A DNA stretch of 64,000 nucleotides from Methanobacteriota archaeon (GCA_002718995.2 PBGL02000010.1:16475-80474); one strand, 5' to 3'; positions 44,419 to 54,430 are shown, counted from the stretch's first letter. A program made the numbers and translations. Notes: generated from the letters alone by a model not told the origin.

Positions 44419-47400
44419 ATGCGCGACGCACGGGCGATAGCAATTGGACTGGCCATTCTCCTATCTTCGCAGTACTGCGTACTGCTGATAGATAGCGATG
44501 GAGAGGCCCTGAAGGAAGATGAAGACCCATACTTCACATCCAAGAATACGGGAATTGTTGACCTGCCTACCTGGAGGATAAATGACAGGTGGACATACAA
44601 CGGCGAGTTGGACGTCAGGGACTTTATCGCGACCTCCGGAGTCAGCACTACGGTTGACTTCCTGGAGGGATCCCTAGTCAGAAACATAGATGACATCTAC
44701 GTTATGACAGTGGATAACAGATCCACCCTGGTGTATGAGGCACGATCGGAGGGGACATACGAGGCCGAGGATATTGATCTTGATGGGAATAATGGGGACC
44801 TGGTTGTTGAAATTGATACGATGGAGATAACTAGGGCGTCGGACCTTGCCACCATCAGTCAAGAAGCGACCATAGACATAGACTTCCAGTACCAGATCCT
44901 TTGGTGGACGATTAACATAGATGTCGCTGATCTGGTAATATCGCAGACCTTCTCCCCTCCCACGGAGGGCTATGACTTCCCCCTAAACGTAGGAGACGAA
45001 TGGCATACGGACTACTATCAGGAAACGGATTACTCGGGCCAGAGCGATTACGTGGACATCCCTGCTGATGAGTCGTCCCACGAGTCGTCTAGCTGGGAAG
45101 TTGTGAGCAGGGGCGCACCTGGTGTCAGCTATGCTTCTTGTCAGCAATCATACAACATCACAAACTACGATGCCAACGGTGATCCAGTAGGATACAGATG
45201 GTTCTGCCCCTCAGTGAGGGGCGATGTTTACTCATCATTCACCCAAAGTGTCGGCTTCCTCGCAAATCACGAATTAGTGATGTATCAAGCGGCACCTAGG
45301 GCCAAGCAAGTCTCTGTAGAGCTGGAGTTCGCCCTCTCACCACTAGACATGGAACAATCAGTATTCGCAAATGTGACTCAGAACAATCAAGACGTTTCAG
45401 GGCAATCCGTTGAGTTCAGATATGGGATAGAGGAAGACGTAAGGGCATTCACGACTGGTTCGGATGGCTCGGCAGAAATCACATTCAACTCGGGAAGCGA
45501 GTCTGATGATTCCATCGGCGGCCCCGATACTGGGAGCCATGGAGTGATCGTTTGGATACCAAATCAGAAGATTGTAGGTGCGTCTACAATAACGATAGAC
45601 CCAAACACATACCCCGTTGACCTAATTGCCAGGTCAGAAGGAGTAACAGTAGAGAGGGTTAGGGACAATCAAACTACCACTCTGGATAGCGTAGTAGGGT
45701 TCAACGCGATTCCGGGGGATATGCTGACATTCAGCATTCCTGTGCAGAATAGGGGGATAGTAAGTTCGCCCGCCACCACATTGTCGGTTTATGCCCCCGA
45801 TGGGACATCGGAGGATGCCCCTGTACCCTCCCTCTCCAGCCTCGGTCAATCGAGAGTCGAGGTCGACTGGATCGTACCTCAGTCCCAAGCCATAGGTGAT
45901 GTCTCACTATCATTTACTGTGGATCCGAACGAAGAGGTTTCCAATGATGGCAACAGGAGCAACAACCAGGGTTCATTCTCACTATTCATCGGCAGAGCCC
46001 CAATAGCTGGACTGAGCATGCTATCCGAGTCTCTGACTCTTGATCAGGTCAGCTTCAATGGACTTTCTTCGTATGATCCGGATGGGGGCGATCTGTCTTG
46101 TGAATTTATTGTGCAGACCTTGGAGGGCGCCTTTGTGTCAGTGACCGAAGATGATTGCATCCATGAACACACGTGGGACGATGATGGCGTCTTCATCGTC
46201 AGACTGGTTATTACGGATGATGAAAGTGACCAGAGTTCTGACGAGTCAGTGGTGACCATCCTGAATCGTGACCCATATGTGACTGTCAAATCTGAGTATG
46301 AGTGGACACCTGTGCTTTCTCCTATTGAGTTCAATGTCGAGGACGTAGGTGACATGGATACGCAAAACCCCTCGGCGCCCGTGGATATACTCTGGAAGCA
46401 GCCTTGCGAGGAGGGGCAGGTGGGATTCTATTGTACCGTGACGCCAACTTCCGAGGGAGAATACACCGCCGAGGTCGAAGTAATGGATGACGATGGGGCC
46501 ATCGTTTCTGAGACTAAGACCATAGAAGTCAGAAACATAGCCCCCTCAAATCCTAGGTCAGAAATTTGGCTTGGCGATAATCGAATGATCCCTGATAGCA
46601 GAGGAGTTTTCATCGTAAATGAGGGGGACTCGCTGAGATTTGAAGGCTGGGCTGACGATTCTGAAAATGACATGGACACACTAGTGCACATTTGGTCACC
46701 TGATGCTGAGAATAATCCGGACATCGTAATGGAGACAACGGGCAGGAAGAGTACTATGGAGTACACCTACCACACCTCCGGGATGCACCTCGCGACACTA
46801 CAAGTTGTCGACGATGATGGAGAAAGCACAGAGGCACTTATTGTTCCAATAGAAGTAATGAACATTGAACCGTATATTTCGCCAATCTCTCCACCCCTTC
46901 CAGCCGCAGAAGACTCGTTGGTCGACATGCTCATTCAGGTTACCGATACAAGTGGTGACATGCTCACACTTACCAGGTGCTTCGACCTTGATCCGCTTTC
47001 GAACAGTGACGGAGAGGGGACTTCGACGGATGACTGTGACATAGAGACTGACCACCTATCCAGATCTTGGCCCGATGCCACCACTGCGCCAGGGATGATA
47101 ATTTTCCACGTCACTGATGACGATGGCGCAACTGCATCCGTGGAAATTCCGCTGGACATTAGAAATGTCAAGCCAGTTCCCAAGGCTGATTCCAGTGCAT
47201 TTTTAGACGTGCAAGAGGGAGATGTGTTATTCTTCACCGCTAATGGAACAACGGACTCAGAGCACGATATGGCAAATATGCTGTACAACTGGGACATGGA
47301 CACGACTGTAGACAGCGATGGTGACGGTGATCCGGAAAACGACATCGACATTCAGGGTCAGTGGATCGAGGGGACATTCAACGGTTATGGCTCTAGAACA

Positions 47401-47904
47401 GTAAAAATGACTGCGCTGGATGAGGGCGAGGGGGCTTCAGTGACGCTTACTGTAGTAATCCTAGAGGCTCCCTTCAGTTTGGGAGAGTTTGTGTCCGACT
47501 ATGGAATAATTCTAGCCTTCGTCCTAATCGTTGTAATTGGCGCTGCTGTGGTTCTGCAAAAGAGAGGAGGGTCTGGCCGTAGGGCGGGACCTGATTCGGC
47601 ACCAGGCAGGAAGAGAATATCAATGGATGATGCATTCGACAATCCGCAATATGACCCCTTCAGCAAAGAGGAGGAGGGTTTTGATTCCCCGTCCCAAGAA
47701 GACGAAGAGATGTCCGAGGGAGTCGATGAAAGCATCGAGTCCGAGGTTGACAGGTTCTCTGGAGAAGGGGTGGCAGAGGCTTTCGAGGAGCTAACTGGCG
47801 AGGCGGTCGAGGGGGAAGTTGACGAAGCTATCCCGGATGACGTGGCGGTGTCTGTAGAAGAGGCTCTAGACGACGAGGACATAGAAGCACTCTTTGAGGA
47901 TTAG
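44419..47904 (+). CDS. Giant surface protein with PKD-like domains and cytoplasmic acidic tail
   Basis: 1161 residues. ATG 44419 gives an N-terminal hydrophobic signal (AIAIGLAILLSSQYCVLLI). A long Asp-rich extracellular part includes at least four PKD/Ig-like modules (WDDDGVFIVRLVITDD; VEVMDDDGAIVSETKTIEVRN; LQVVDDDGESTEALIVPIEV). One span near 1030-1048 (YGIILAFVLIVVIGAAVVL) is followed by a basic patch and a highly acidic cytoplasmic tail of about 110 residues. Similar to archaeal cell-surface glycoproteins; ligand unknown. A GTG at 44374 overlapping the TBP stop would lengthen the N terminus. Confidence 0.7.
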   Translation: MRDARAIAIGLAILLSSQYCVLLIDSDGEALKEDEDPYFTSKNTGIVDLPTWRINDRWTYNGELDVRDFIATSGVSTTVDFLEGSLVRNIDDIYVMTVDNRSTLVYEARSEGTYEAEDIDLDGNNGDLVVEIDTMEITRASDLATISQEATIDIDFQYQILWWTINIDVADLVISQTFSPPTEGYDFPLNVGDEWHTDYYQETDYSGQSDYVDIPADESSHESSSWEVVSRGAPGVSYASCQQSYNITNYDANGDPVGYRWFCPSVRGDVYSSFTQSVGFLANHELVMYQAAPRAKQVSVELEFALSPLDMEQSVFANVTQNNQDVSGQSVEFRYGIEEDVRAFTTGSDGSAEITFNSGSESDDSIGGPDTGSHGVIVWIPNQKIVGASTITIDPNTYPVDLIARSEGVTVERVRDNQTTTLDSVVGFNAIPGDMLTFSIPVQNRGIVSSPATTLSVYAPDGTSEDAPVPSLSSLGQSRVEVDWIVPQSQAIGDVSLSFTVDPNEEVSNDGNRSNNQGSFSLFIGRAPIAGLSMLSESLTLDQVSFNGLSSYDPDGGDLSCEFIVQTLEGAFVSVTEDDCIHEHTWDDDGVFIVRLVITDDESDQSSDESVVTILNRDPYVTVKSEYEWTPVLSPIEFNVEDVGDMDTQNPSAPVDILWKQPCEEGQVGFYCTVTPTSEGEYTAEVEVMDDDGAIVSETKTIEVRNIAPSNPRSEIWLGDNRMIPDSRGVFIVNEGDSLRFEGWADDSENDMDTLVHIWSPDAENNPDIVMETTGRKSTMEYTYHTSGMHLATLQVVDDDGESTEALIVPIEVMNIEPYISPISPPLPAAEDSLVDMLIQVTDTSGDMLTLTRCFDLDPLSNSDGEGTSTDDCDIETDHLSRSWPDATTAPGMIIFHVTDDDGATASVEIPLDIRNVKPVPKADSSAFLDVQEGDVLFFTANGTTDSEHDMANMLYNWDMDTTVDSDGDGDPENDIDIQGQWIEGTFNGYGSRTVKMTALDEGEGASVTLTVVILEAPFSLGEFVSDYGIILAFVLIVVIGAAVVLQKRGGSGRRAGPDSAPGRKRISMDDAFDNPQYDPFSKEEEGFDSPSQEDEEMSEGVDESIESEVDRFSGEGVAEAFEELTGEAVEGEVDEAIPDDVAVSVEEALDDEDIEALFED

Positions 47905-47918
47905 TCGTCGGCGCCACC

Positions 47919-48389
47919 ATGGCCAACCTATTCCGGCTACTTGGATTGCCCGATCCGACAAAGGTTAGTGGGTCAGGAATCTCGAAGAGAGGAGTCACTG
48001 TTGATCCGGAACCTCAAGCAGAGGATATTTTCCACTACCTAGATGAGCAGGGGTGGTCGGATAGGACAAGGAGGATGACTCCGGAGGCCCGGAGGCAAGT
48101 GGTATACCTCAAGCCGGATACCCTCCATAGGCTTCATACTGAAGGCATGTCAGATGTTCTCTCGGGTGGCAATATGATTCTCGTCGACTTGAGTTCACTG
48201 GTCCATATGCCCAGTCAAAGAGATGTTTGCAGAAGGAGGGTTCAGGAGATGGCAGCACGCCTTGGCCTTCCAGTATTTGCCATCAATGATGATGATACGC
48301 TTCTAATGGTTGCAGGGGCAGGCATGAGGGTGGACACAAACAAGCATGAGTTGGGCATAGGGCAAAATGACCATCTCGCCGAGCCTTAG
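47919..48389 (+). CDS. SepF-like cell division protein (archaeal type)
   Basis: 156 residues. The C-terminal two thirds follow the archaeal SepF pattern: VVYLKPDTL, a GGNMILVDLSSL strand, then a helix (RDVCRRRVQEMAARLG), and AINDDDTLLMVAG. In archaea SepF anchors FtsZ to the membrane. Here the N-terminal amphipathic helix (MANLFRLLGLPDP) is short but present. No ftsZ is in the window. It follows the giant surface protein gene by 14 bases, and ends in a four-base overlap with a minus-strand small gene. Confidence 0.62.
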   Translation: MANLFRLLGLPDPTKVSGSGISKRGVTVDPEPQAEDIFHYLDEQGWSDRTRRMTPEARRQVVYLKPDTLHRLHTEGMSDVLSGGNMILVDLSSLVHMPSQRDVCRRRVQEMAARLGLPVFAINDDDTLLMVAGAGMRVDTNKHELGIGQNDHLAEP

Positions 48390-48613
48390 GTTTCTGGTTC
48401 GTAAGAAACTGGGCCGTCTTCAAGCCATGAGTCTAGGTCGCCTGAGGCAACTTCCTCGATCGCGTGCTCTGTGAAGTCCCGATAGGCCACCCACTTGGAA
48501 ATCTCTTCCTCACTAGCCCCTCTCTTTCTCTTCCTACGAATTGACTCGTCCGCATACTTCACGCAGCGCCTGAGAAATCTCTCAACAATTTCACGTCTCG
48601 AGCCCTGATCCAT
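48386..48613 (-). CDS. Small conserved-looking protein, unknown
   Basis: 75 residues, soluble, highly charged (KYADESIRRKRKRGASEEE), likely helical. It follows the peroxiredoxin stop by four bases in the same direction, so it is probably in its operon. I do not recognise a family. Confidence 0.5.
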   Translation of the reverse strand: MDQGSRREIVERFLRRCVKYADESIRRKRKRGASEEEISKWVAYRDFTEHAIEEVASGDLDSWLEDGPVSYEPET

Positions 48614-48617
48614 TTTG

Positions 48618-49100
48618 TCACACCATCTCCAATTCTTCGATTAGCTTGTCGACATGCCCCTTGGTTCCAACTTTGTAGCCGACCCACTCGAGAACCCCAT
48701 CGACACCAATAGCAAATGTCGATCTAAGGGTCCCCATGTACGTTTTTCCATACATATTCTTCTCCCTCCATGTCCCATAGGCAAGATGGAGTTCAGCCTC
48801 TTCATCGACGACTAATTCGAATGGTAGTTCATGTTTTGAGATAAATTTCTCATGTGACTTCGCAGAGTCAGTTGAGACTCCTAGTACGGCCCACATATTA
48901 CTTTCCAATCTCCCAATATTATCCCTGAAGTCACATGCCTGAACAGTGCAACCTGGGGTGTTGTCGCGAGGATAGAAATACAGAATCACGCCTCTTCCGG
49001 TAGCTAGCATGTCTGATAGCGTAATCGTCGAGCCGTCAGTGAGGACTGCCTTGAAGTCGGGAGCTTTGTCTCCGATAGAGAGCGTCACATGTTCTGCCAT
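48618..49100 (-). CDS. bcp: Peroxiredoxin, Bcp/PrxQ type
   Basis: 160 residues. Reduces peroxides using thioredoxin. The active motif NTPGCTVQAC gives peroxidatic Cys51 and resolving Cys56, the PrxQ arrangement. Normal length. A thioredoxin reductase is at the end of the window and a glutaredoxin at 56 kb. Confidence 0.92.
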   Translation of the reverse strand: MAEHVTLSIGDKAPDFKAVLTDGSTITLSDMLATGRGVILYFYPRDNTPGCTVQACDFRDNIGRLESNMWAVLGVSTDSAKSHEKFISKHELPFELVVDEEAELHLAYGTWREKNMYGKTYMGTLRSTFAIGVDGVLEWVGYKVGTKGHVDKLIEELEMV

Positions 49101-49131
49101 GTACGTCCGAGAGGGGGCATGATGATGACCT

Positions 49132-49704
49132 TTACTTCTCGATTATCGAGGTCAAAGAAACGGCTGCCGGCCTTATTGGCGGCTCACTGAATCCGAAACA
49201 CGATGATTCTGTGCGACTAGACATTGCTCCCAGATTATTACCTGATACCATAGCAGAAGCATCCTTGAGCCACGAAATAGAACGTATGGAGTACCACTCC
49301 TCACTTCCGTTATTGGCTATTCCATGGGTCCTTGTCCCGAACAGCATCTTAGCAAAGAAGTTCTCTACCGATGAAATGAACCATAGCGGTCGAGGGAGAG
49401 GAAGGGGGAATCTAAAGCCCCATGACATCGAGACGGCGAAGTCATCGGCCTTCACTGAAATCGATTTACCGTCAATCTTTACGTCAAAAGGTACGATCCT
49501 TATCTCTTCGAAAGAATAGAGAGACGAGACATAATCAGCGTGTTTCTCGGAAGGGGAAAGTAGTGTCCTATTTCCATTGGGGTCCGCCCACATGATGTTC
49601 GTGAATCCTCCCAATGGCGAAACATCCCAGGCTCCGATTACAACTCTATCGCCCCTTTCAAAGGACGAGGAGAATATTCTACCCCTGAATTTCTCCTTCA
49701 CCAT
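49132..49704 (-). CDS. Unknown soluble protein downstream of nth
   Basis: 190 residues, no signal peptide and no membrane span. Conserved-looking core VIGAWDVSPLGGFTNIMWADPNG, similar to hypothetical proteins seen in actinobacteria and marine archaea by memory only. Its start overlaps the end of nth by seven bases (ATGGTGA), so it is translated with it. Function unknown. Confidence 0.6.
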   Translation of the reverse strand: MVKEKFRGRIFSSSFERGDRVVIGAWDVSPLGGFTNIMWADPNGNRTLLSPSEKHADYVSSLYSFEEIRIVPFDVKIDGKSISVKADDFAVSMSWGFRFPLPLPRPLWFISSVENFFAKMLFGTRTHGIANNGSEEWYSIRSISWLKDASAMVSGNNLGAMSSRTESSCFGFSEPPIRPAAVSLTSIIEK

Positions 49705-50348
49705 TTCTTCCTCTCCTCGATCTTCCTTTTCTTTGTTGACGCCCACGAGCAAATTGGGCATAGCTCCATGTCGTGCCTCCTAGCTGGACAGTGCTCCCTA
49801 CCGAAGTAGATAATCTGGAGATGTCTACGGTTCCATGTATTCTCTGGGAATACCTTCTTCAGATCCCTTTCCGTCTTTTCCACGCTCCTTCCATCCGAAA
49901 GTCCCCACCTAGATGCAAGTCTGTGTATGTGTGTATCAACTGGGAATGCAGGTACTCCAAAAGCCTGAGACATTACTACACTGGCAGTTTTGTGACCAAC
50001 TCCTGCCAGAGATTCTAGGAATTCCCAATCCGGTCCGATCTCGCCGCCTGCCTCGTCTATCTGTTGGGCCATTCTTTTCAGATTCCTCGCCTTCGTGGGG
50101 GCGAGTCCTATCTGCCGAATTAGATGCTGTATCTCCTCGACTTCCAGCTTCATCATTTGTGTTGGCGTACTTGCAGCGGAGAAAAGATGTGGAGTTACCT
50201 CATTCACCTTCTTGTCTGTGGTCTGAGCGGAAAGCATCACGGCTACAAGGAGAGTGTAAGGGTCGGAGTGATCTAGTGGTATCGGGGTTTCTGGATACAT
50301 TTCATCGAGAAGTTCACCGATTTTAGTGGCCTTTTCGGACCGTTTCAT
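49698..50348 (-). CDS. nth: Endonuclease III, unusual cluster cysteines
   Basis: 216 residues, HhH-GPD DNA glycosylase removing oxidised pyrimidines. Catalytic Lys (GVGHKTA) and Asp (PVDTHIHR) are present. The C-terminal iron-sulfur loop reads CPARRHDMELCPIC: the usual C-x6-C-x2-C-x5-C is not met; the second ligand position is Met and the fourth Ala, with one Cys displaced. Start: ATG at 50348 overlapping the TGA of the upstream gene by one base. Confidence 0.9.
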   Translation of the reverse strand: MKRSEKATKIGELLDEMYPETPIPLDHSDPYTLLVAVMLSAQTTDKKVNEVTPHLFSAASTPTQMMKLEVEEIQHLIRQIGLAPTKARNLKRMAQQIDEAGGEIGPDWEFLESLAGVGHKTASVVMSQAFGVPAFPVDTHIHRLASRWGLSDGRSVEKTERDLKKVFPENTWNRRHLQIIYFGREHCPARRHDMELCPICSWASTKKRKIEERKKW

Positions 50349-50554
50349 CACTCAACCTCCGGATCGTCCCTCATTCCCAGAATAAAAGCTGCCCCAGTGA
50401 AAAGCAACGGAACACCGTAGCATGGTAAGAACATAAAATCGGACGACTCCGTGGAGTTTGTATTGCCTCCCATAATGATGTATGCTAGCAGGCCAAGGAA
50501 TACACCTGGAAGAAGCGCGATGGCCGCCAGGATGAGTCCGCGCATCAATCCCAT
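50348..50554 (-). CDS. Small two-span membrane protein
   Basis: 68 residues with two hydrophobic spans (about 7-29, 41-60) and an acidic C terminus. It is translated in overlap with nth. Unknown family. Confidence 0.5.
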   Translation of the reverse strand: MGLMRGLILAAIALLPGVFLGLLAYIIMGGNTNSTESSDFMFLPCYGVPLLFTGAAFILGMRDDPEVE

Positions 50555-50660
50555 GATGCTCGCTGATTGAACTAACAGATGAAGGTTCGTCGGAAGATGG
50601 TAGAACAGAAATAAGGAAATCTAACCCAATCCTCTCAAGTGAGCGCCCCTTGGGACATGT

Positions 50661-50999
50661 ATGACCACTGAACTCGTGGACACCCTAGAGACTCTGTCCA
50701 TTAGCTTCTGTGGAGTTGCGACCCTCCTCTGGATGTCTATAGGGACATTCGCAAGAACGGGGAAAGGAGAAGTTTTGGCACAACGGACCATAGCGTCCCT
50801 ATGCGTGACTTCCGCAATAATGCTGATTGTTCTCAATTCCATGGGAGGGGAGCTCTGGGGATCGGGATCAATGGCACTGCCGATGGCACTGGTAGCAGTC
50901 ATAGTTGCGATTTCAGCGACACTCAACCTGAAGGGCAAGGATGTGCAGGGAGAGGCAAACCCCCACCAAATTAGAATGATGCGACGTGAAGAGGAGTGA
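50661..50999 (+). CDS. Small membrane protein, three spans
   Basis: 112 residues with spans at about 15-30, 45-62 and 70-90 and a charged C terminus (HQIRMMRREEE). Unknown family. It is convergent with the NifU-like gene, with no gap. The preceding 106 bases hold no other gene. Confidence 0.5.
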   Translation: MTTELVDTLETLSISFCGVATLLWMSIGTFARTGKGEVLAQRTIASLCVTSAIMLIVLNSMGGELWGSGSMALPMALVAVIVAISATLNLKGKDVQGEANPHQIRMMRREEE

Positions 51000-51284
51000 C
51001 TACTGAGAGGCTTCTCCACCGATTTTGTCATCTATGAAGGCCCTCATGTAAGCAGGTAGTTCACCATTGACGAATAAAACATCATTCACCACATCCAGTT
51101 TCATCAGAGAGTAGTAAATTTGCATGGCGGTCATGGGCGTTGCACTGCAGCCAGTGCACCCGCCCTCAAGGGAGATAGAAATGACGCCATCTGTAGTGTC
51201 AATCACATTGACAACTCCGTCGTGGGCATCCAATACTGCTTGCACCGGCCCAACAGAATCGAGGATGAGTTGCTTGTCCACCAT
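51000..51284 (-). CDS. NifU C-terminal-like iron-sulfur scaffold
   Basis: 94 residues of the NifU C-terminal (Nfu) kind: LEGGCTGCSATPMTAMQI carries Cys43 and Cys46. Family members bind and transfer a [4Fe-4S] cluster between subunits. It diverges from an amidotransferase gene. Confidence 0.75.
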   Translation of the reverse strand: MVDKQLILDSVGPVQAVLDAHDGVVNVIDTTDGVISISLEGGCTGCSATPMTAMQIYYSLMKLDVVNDVLFVNGELPAYMRAFIDDKIGGEASQ

Positions 51285-51347
51285 GATGCCGCCTCAGAGC
51301 CCCTGTGCATGCGGGGGGCTTTCAAACAATCGCCCCTTCCGGCATAC

Positions 51348-52250
51348 ATGGATGGCGCATTGAGGGTCCTCGTCCTTGACCTTCTTGTAGAAAGATCTGA
51401 GTTCGGACATGGTGGAAATCAGGAGGTTGTCAGCCCCATGGCCAAGGACTGCGATGTGGAAGTCCTACTGGTTACGCCGCAGATGCAGTCAATAGGTTCC
51501 GGCAGGGAGGCAGCCAGGGACGGGTTAGTACTACTTTCTGAGAAGGACGTGCCTCACTGGGACTATGACTATGATTTCTGGAGTACTTGTGAGATCGAAA
51601 TGAGTGGCAATTCAGTAAGATTCACTAGAATAGCACTTCCCATGGAGATTGATGATCAAGAAATGAAGGATTGGATTGGACTGGTCGATGTGGATGCTGT
51701 GGTTTGCTCGGGCTCTCGCAGAAATGTGACGATGTGGGAGGATTGGATGGATAGTGCAGCATCATTGATGAGAGTTGCTTCCACCTCTGGCATGCCGACA
51801 CTAGGAATTTGCTTTGGGCACCAGCTTCTGTGCAAGTCCCTGGGCTCCAAGGTAATTAGAGCGGAAAGCATGTCAAGCGGTGTTTGGGACTTGTCGCTCA
51901 ACGAGGCTGGCATTAGAGATGAGTTGTTTGAACTCAGAGAAGAAAGGGAGGGAGGGCCTGTAGTCCTATACTCCCACCAGGACCATGTCACCACCGTTCC
52001 AGAATGCTGCGAATTACTAGGGTCTGCCGAGCATAACTTCGTAACCGCAGTGAGGGTTATTGGATCCGATGGCAAGAAAATGCCGGCATGGGGGCTGCAG
52101 TTTCACCCCGAGGCTGCCAAGCATAGGATAGAGAGATCCTTCGGTTGGGGGCACATTACTGAGGATGAAATGATGTCCTTTCAGAGAGAGCATGATGGTG
52201 CTGGAGTCCTCGAGGCTTTTGCTAATGTGGTTTTGAATCATCGGAGATAG
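51348..52250 (+). CDS. Class I glutamine amidotransferase (GMP synthase-like)
   Basis: 300 residues; a class I GATase with GICFGHQLL (Cys155), SHQDHV and LQFHPE. Free-standing GATases of this kind hydrolyse glutamine or gamma-glutamyl substrates; no synthetase domain is present. The ATG at 51348 is chosen; the longer open frame upstream overlaps the divergent NifU-like gene. Confidence 0.82.
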   Translation: MDGALRVLVLDLLVERSEFGHGGNQEVVSPMAKDCDVEVLLVTPQMQSIGSGREAARDGLVLLSEKDVPHWDYDYDFWSTCEIEMSGNSVRFTRIALPMEIDDQEMKDWIGLVDVDAVVCSGSRRNVTMWEDWMDSAASLMRVASTSGMPTLGICFGHQLLCKSLGSKVIRAESMSSGVWDLSLNEAGIRDELFELREEREGGPVVLYSHQDHVTTVPECCELLGSAEHNFVTAVRVIGSDGKKMPAWGLQFHPEAAKHRIERSFGWGHITEDEMMSFQREHDGAGVLEAFANVVLNHRR

Positions 52251-52252
52251 GT

Positions 52253-52267
52253 CGCCCCTTCGGGGCG
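52253..52267. terminator. GC hairpin downstream of the amidotransferase gene
   Basis: CGCCCC-TTC-GGGGCG starting three bases after the GATase stop. No T tract follows, so termination is only inferred. Similar to the palindrome at 30430-30442, which lies in a promoter region. Confidence 0.35.
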
Positions 52268-52283
52268 GTATCTATGACTTGAG

Positions 52284-52323
52284 TTATAAGTAGGACTTTT
52301 GTCCGCGGGCCGAAACAGGTTGA
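52284..52323 (+). promoter_or_regulatory. Pyrophosphatase promoter and ribosome binding site
   Basis: TTATAAG (52284-52290) preceded by GAG, then AGGTTGA (52317-52323) four bases before the ATG at 52328. The TATA-like box to ATG distance implies a leader of about 15 bases. Confidence 0.55.
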
Positions 52324-52327
52324 TATT

Positions 52328-54379
52328 ATGGACGGAGAACAACTAGGAATGTATGGAATGATAGCGGGCCTTTTGGGCCTTGTAGTCGCATTCATGCTCT
52401 ATAGAAAGGTGGATTCGATTGAGATTGAGAACAAAACAGTGGCAAAAATCACTGAACGAATACAAGACGGTGCTATGGCATTCATGGTGGCCGAGTACAG
52501 AATGCTTGCCGTATTCATAGCCGTCGTTGCAGCACTTCTGTTCATCGGTGGGAACTACAACGATGATCTCGGTATGGAGACCACTGTTGCATTCATCATT
52601 GGTGCACTTTGCAGTGGCGCAGCTGGGTTCAGCGGTATGCGCGCGGCAACGAGCGCGAACGGTCGGACTGCACAGGCTGCGGCTAGCGGCGGGCAGGCAG
52701 CTGCACTCACCACGTCATACAACGGAGGGGCCGTTATGGGCCTCGCAGTCGGTGGACTGGGTCTTTTCGGGATCTCAATGATGTACTACTTCACAGAAAC
52801 TGAGTTCCTTTCCGTAGGCAACATCGCAGGATTCGGCATGGGTGCATCGTCCATCGCACTCTTCGCCCGTGTTGGCGGTGGAATCTACACGAAGGCTGCT
52901 GACGTGGGAGCCGACCTTGTAGGAAAGGTCGAAGCTGGAATTCCAGAGGACGATCCTCGAAATCCTGGTGTTATCGCAGATAACGTCGGTGACAACGTCG
53001 GCGATGTAGCTGGCATGGGCGCTGATATCTTCGAGTCTTTCGTTGGCTCAATAATTGCAGCCATGGTAATCGCCGCGGCGAGCAGTGAATTGGGGGCGGA
53101 CTACCTGAAGATTCCAATCGCACTAGCCATTGTCGGATACTTGGCATCTATTATCGGCGTATTCTCGATTTCAGCGATGAAGAACATGGATGCTGGTGCA
53201 GCTCTCAGGAACACTACGTTCATCGGGGCAGGACTTTTCATCGGAGGAGGATATCTCGCCTTGGGCGAGTTAGGACTAGATCAGACAGTAGTTTGGGCGG
53301 TTGCCATTGGCAGCGTTGTAGGCATTCTAATCGGCCTAGTTACCGAATATTACACTGGCATAGAGCCTGTATTTGGGTTCCAAGTCAAGGCCATCCCCTA
53401 CATCGGCGAAGCCTCAAAGACCGGAAGTGCGACCAATGCCATCGCCGGCCTTGCAGTTGGAATGGAGTCTGTATTGATCCCAGTTCTTCTGATGGCTGCT
53501 GGAATTTATGGTGCCAATGATGTGATGGGTGGTGGCGACGCTGGCCTATACGGGATCGCAATGGCTGCGATGGGAATGCTAGGTACTGTTGGTGTTACCA
53601 TGACTGTGGACGCCTACGGGCCAGTGGCTGATAACGCAGGAGGAATCGCGGAGATGTCAGGACTGGGCAAAGAAGTACGCGATATCACTGACGGGCTAGA
53701 TTCGATTGGGAACACCACTGCTGCGATCGGAAAGGGGTTCGCTATCGGAAGCGCGGCCCTAACAGCTCTGGCCCTGTTTGCGGCCTACAAGACGAGCGCC
53801 GGCTTGGATGCTGCTGCTCTCTCCCTAACTAACCCAGAGGTAGTGATTGGGCTCCTTATCGGTGGCGCTCTTCCATTCGTAGTGGCTGCAATGACGATGA
53901 AGTCTGTCGGCCGTGCTGCTGAAGCAATGATTGTGGAGATTCGCAGGCAATTCAGGGAGATAGATGGCCTTCTTGAGGGCAGAGAGGGCGTCGAGCCGGA
54001 CAGCGCCACATGCGTAGACATCTCGACACAGGCCGCTCTGCGTGAGATGGTGATGCCCGGACTAGTGGCAATCTCAAGCCCGGTCATAATCGGCCTGGCA
54101 CTAGGGCCAGCTGCACTCGGAGGAACTCTAGCAGGGGCCACTGCTACTGGCGTCCTCATGGCCCTCTTCATGGCCAACGCTGGCGGTGCTTGGGACAATG
54201 CAAAGAAGGCTATCGAGCAGGGCGAGATATCCGGCGCGGAAAAGGGCGATGATGCCCACTCGGCAGCGGTTGTTGGAGATACCATTGGCGATCCCTTCAA
54301 GGACACCAGCGGACCATCGCTGAACATTCTGATCAAGCTCATGTCGATTGTTTCAGTCGTTATTGCTGGCCTTCTTTGA
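52328..54379 (+). CDS. hppA: Membrane ion-pumping pyrophosphatase, K+-dependent type
   Basis: 683 residues, about 15-16 membrane spans. Couples pyrophosphate hydrolysis to export of H+ or Na+. The substrate-binding region [35 protein letters not shown] is clear when read in segments (bases 52895-53000). The [10 protein letters not shown] motif (from about 53711) carries Ala and Gly where K+-independent enzymes have Lys and Thr, so it should need K+. The transported ion cannot be told. Confidence 0.95.
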   Translation: MDGEQLGMYGMIAGLLGLVVAFMLYRKVDSIEIENKTVAKITERIQDGAMAFMVAEYRMLAVFIAVVAALLFIGGNYNDDLGMETTVAFIIGALCSGAAGFSGMRAATSANGRTAQAAASGGQAAALTTSYNGGAVMGLAVGGLGLFGISMMYYFTETEFLSVGNIAGFGMGASSIALFARVGGGIYTKAADVGADLVGKVEAGIPEDDPRNPGVIADNVGDNVGDVAGMGADIFESFVGSIIAAMVIAAASSELGADYLKIPIALAIVGYLASIIGVFSISAMKNMDAGAALRNTTFIGAGLFIGGGYLALGELGLDQTVVWAVAIGSVVGILIGLVTEYYTGIEPVFGFQVKAIPYIGEASKTGSATNAIAGLAVGMESVLIPVLLMAAGIYGANDVMGGGDAGLYGIAMAAMGMLGTVGVTMTVDAYGPVADNAGGIAEMSGLGKEVRDITDGLDSIGNTTAAIGKGFAIGSAALTALALFAAYKTSAGLDAAALSLTNPEVVIGLLIGGALPFVVAAMTMKSVGRAAEAMIVEIRRQFREIDGLLEGREGVEPDSATCVDISTQAALREMVMPGLVAISSPVIIGLALGPAALGGTLAGATATGVLMALFMANAGGAWDNAKKAIEQGEISGAEKGDDAHSAAVVGDTIGDPFKDTSGPSLNILIKLMSIVSVVIAGLL

Positions 54380-54410
54380 GCACATACGTATTGCGTCAGT
54401 CTCTTGACTG

Positions 54411-54430
54411 TGTGCCTCGACGGAGGCACA
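54411..54430 (+). promoter_or_regulatory. Hairpin overlapping the lipoprotein start codon
   Basis: Perfect 8-base inverted repeat TGTGCCTC/GAGGCACA with a 4-base loop; its last base is the A of the ATG at 54430. It may end transcription from hppA (stop 31 bases upstream), or block translation of the lipoprotein gene. Confidence 0.5.

Noticed and set aside
51120-51347. Upstream extension of the amidotransferase
   Set aside because: Antisense to the NifU-like gene and without family similarity; ATG 51348 starts in the family-typical place.
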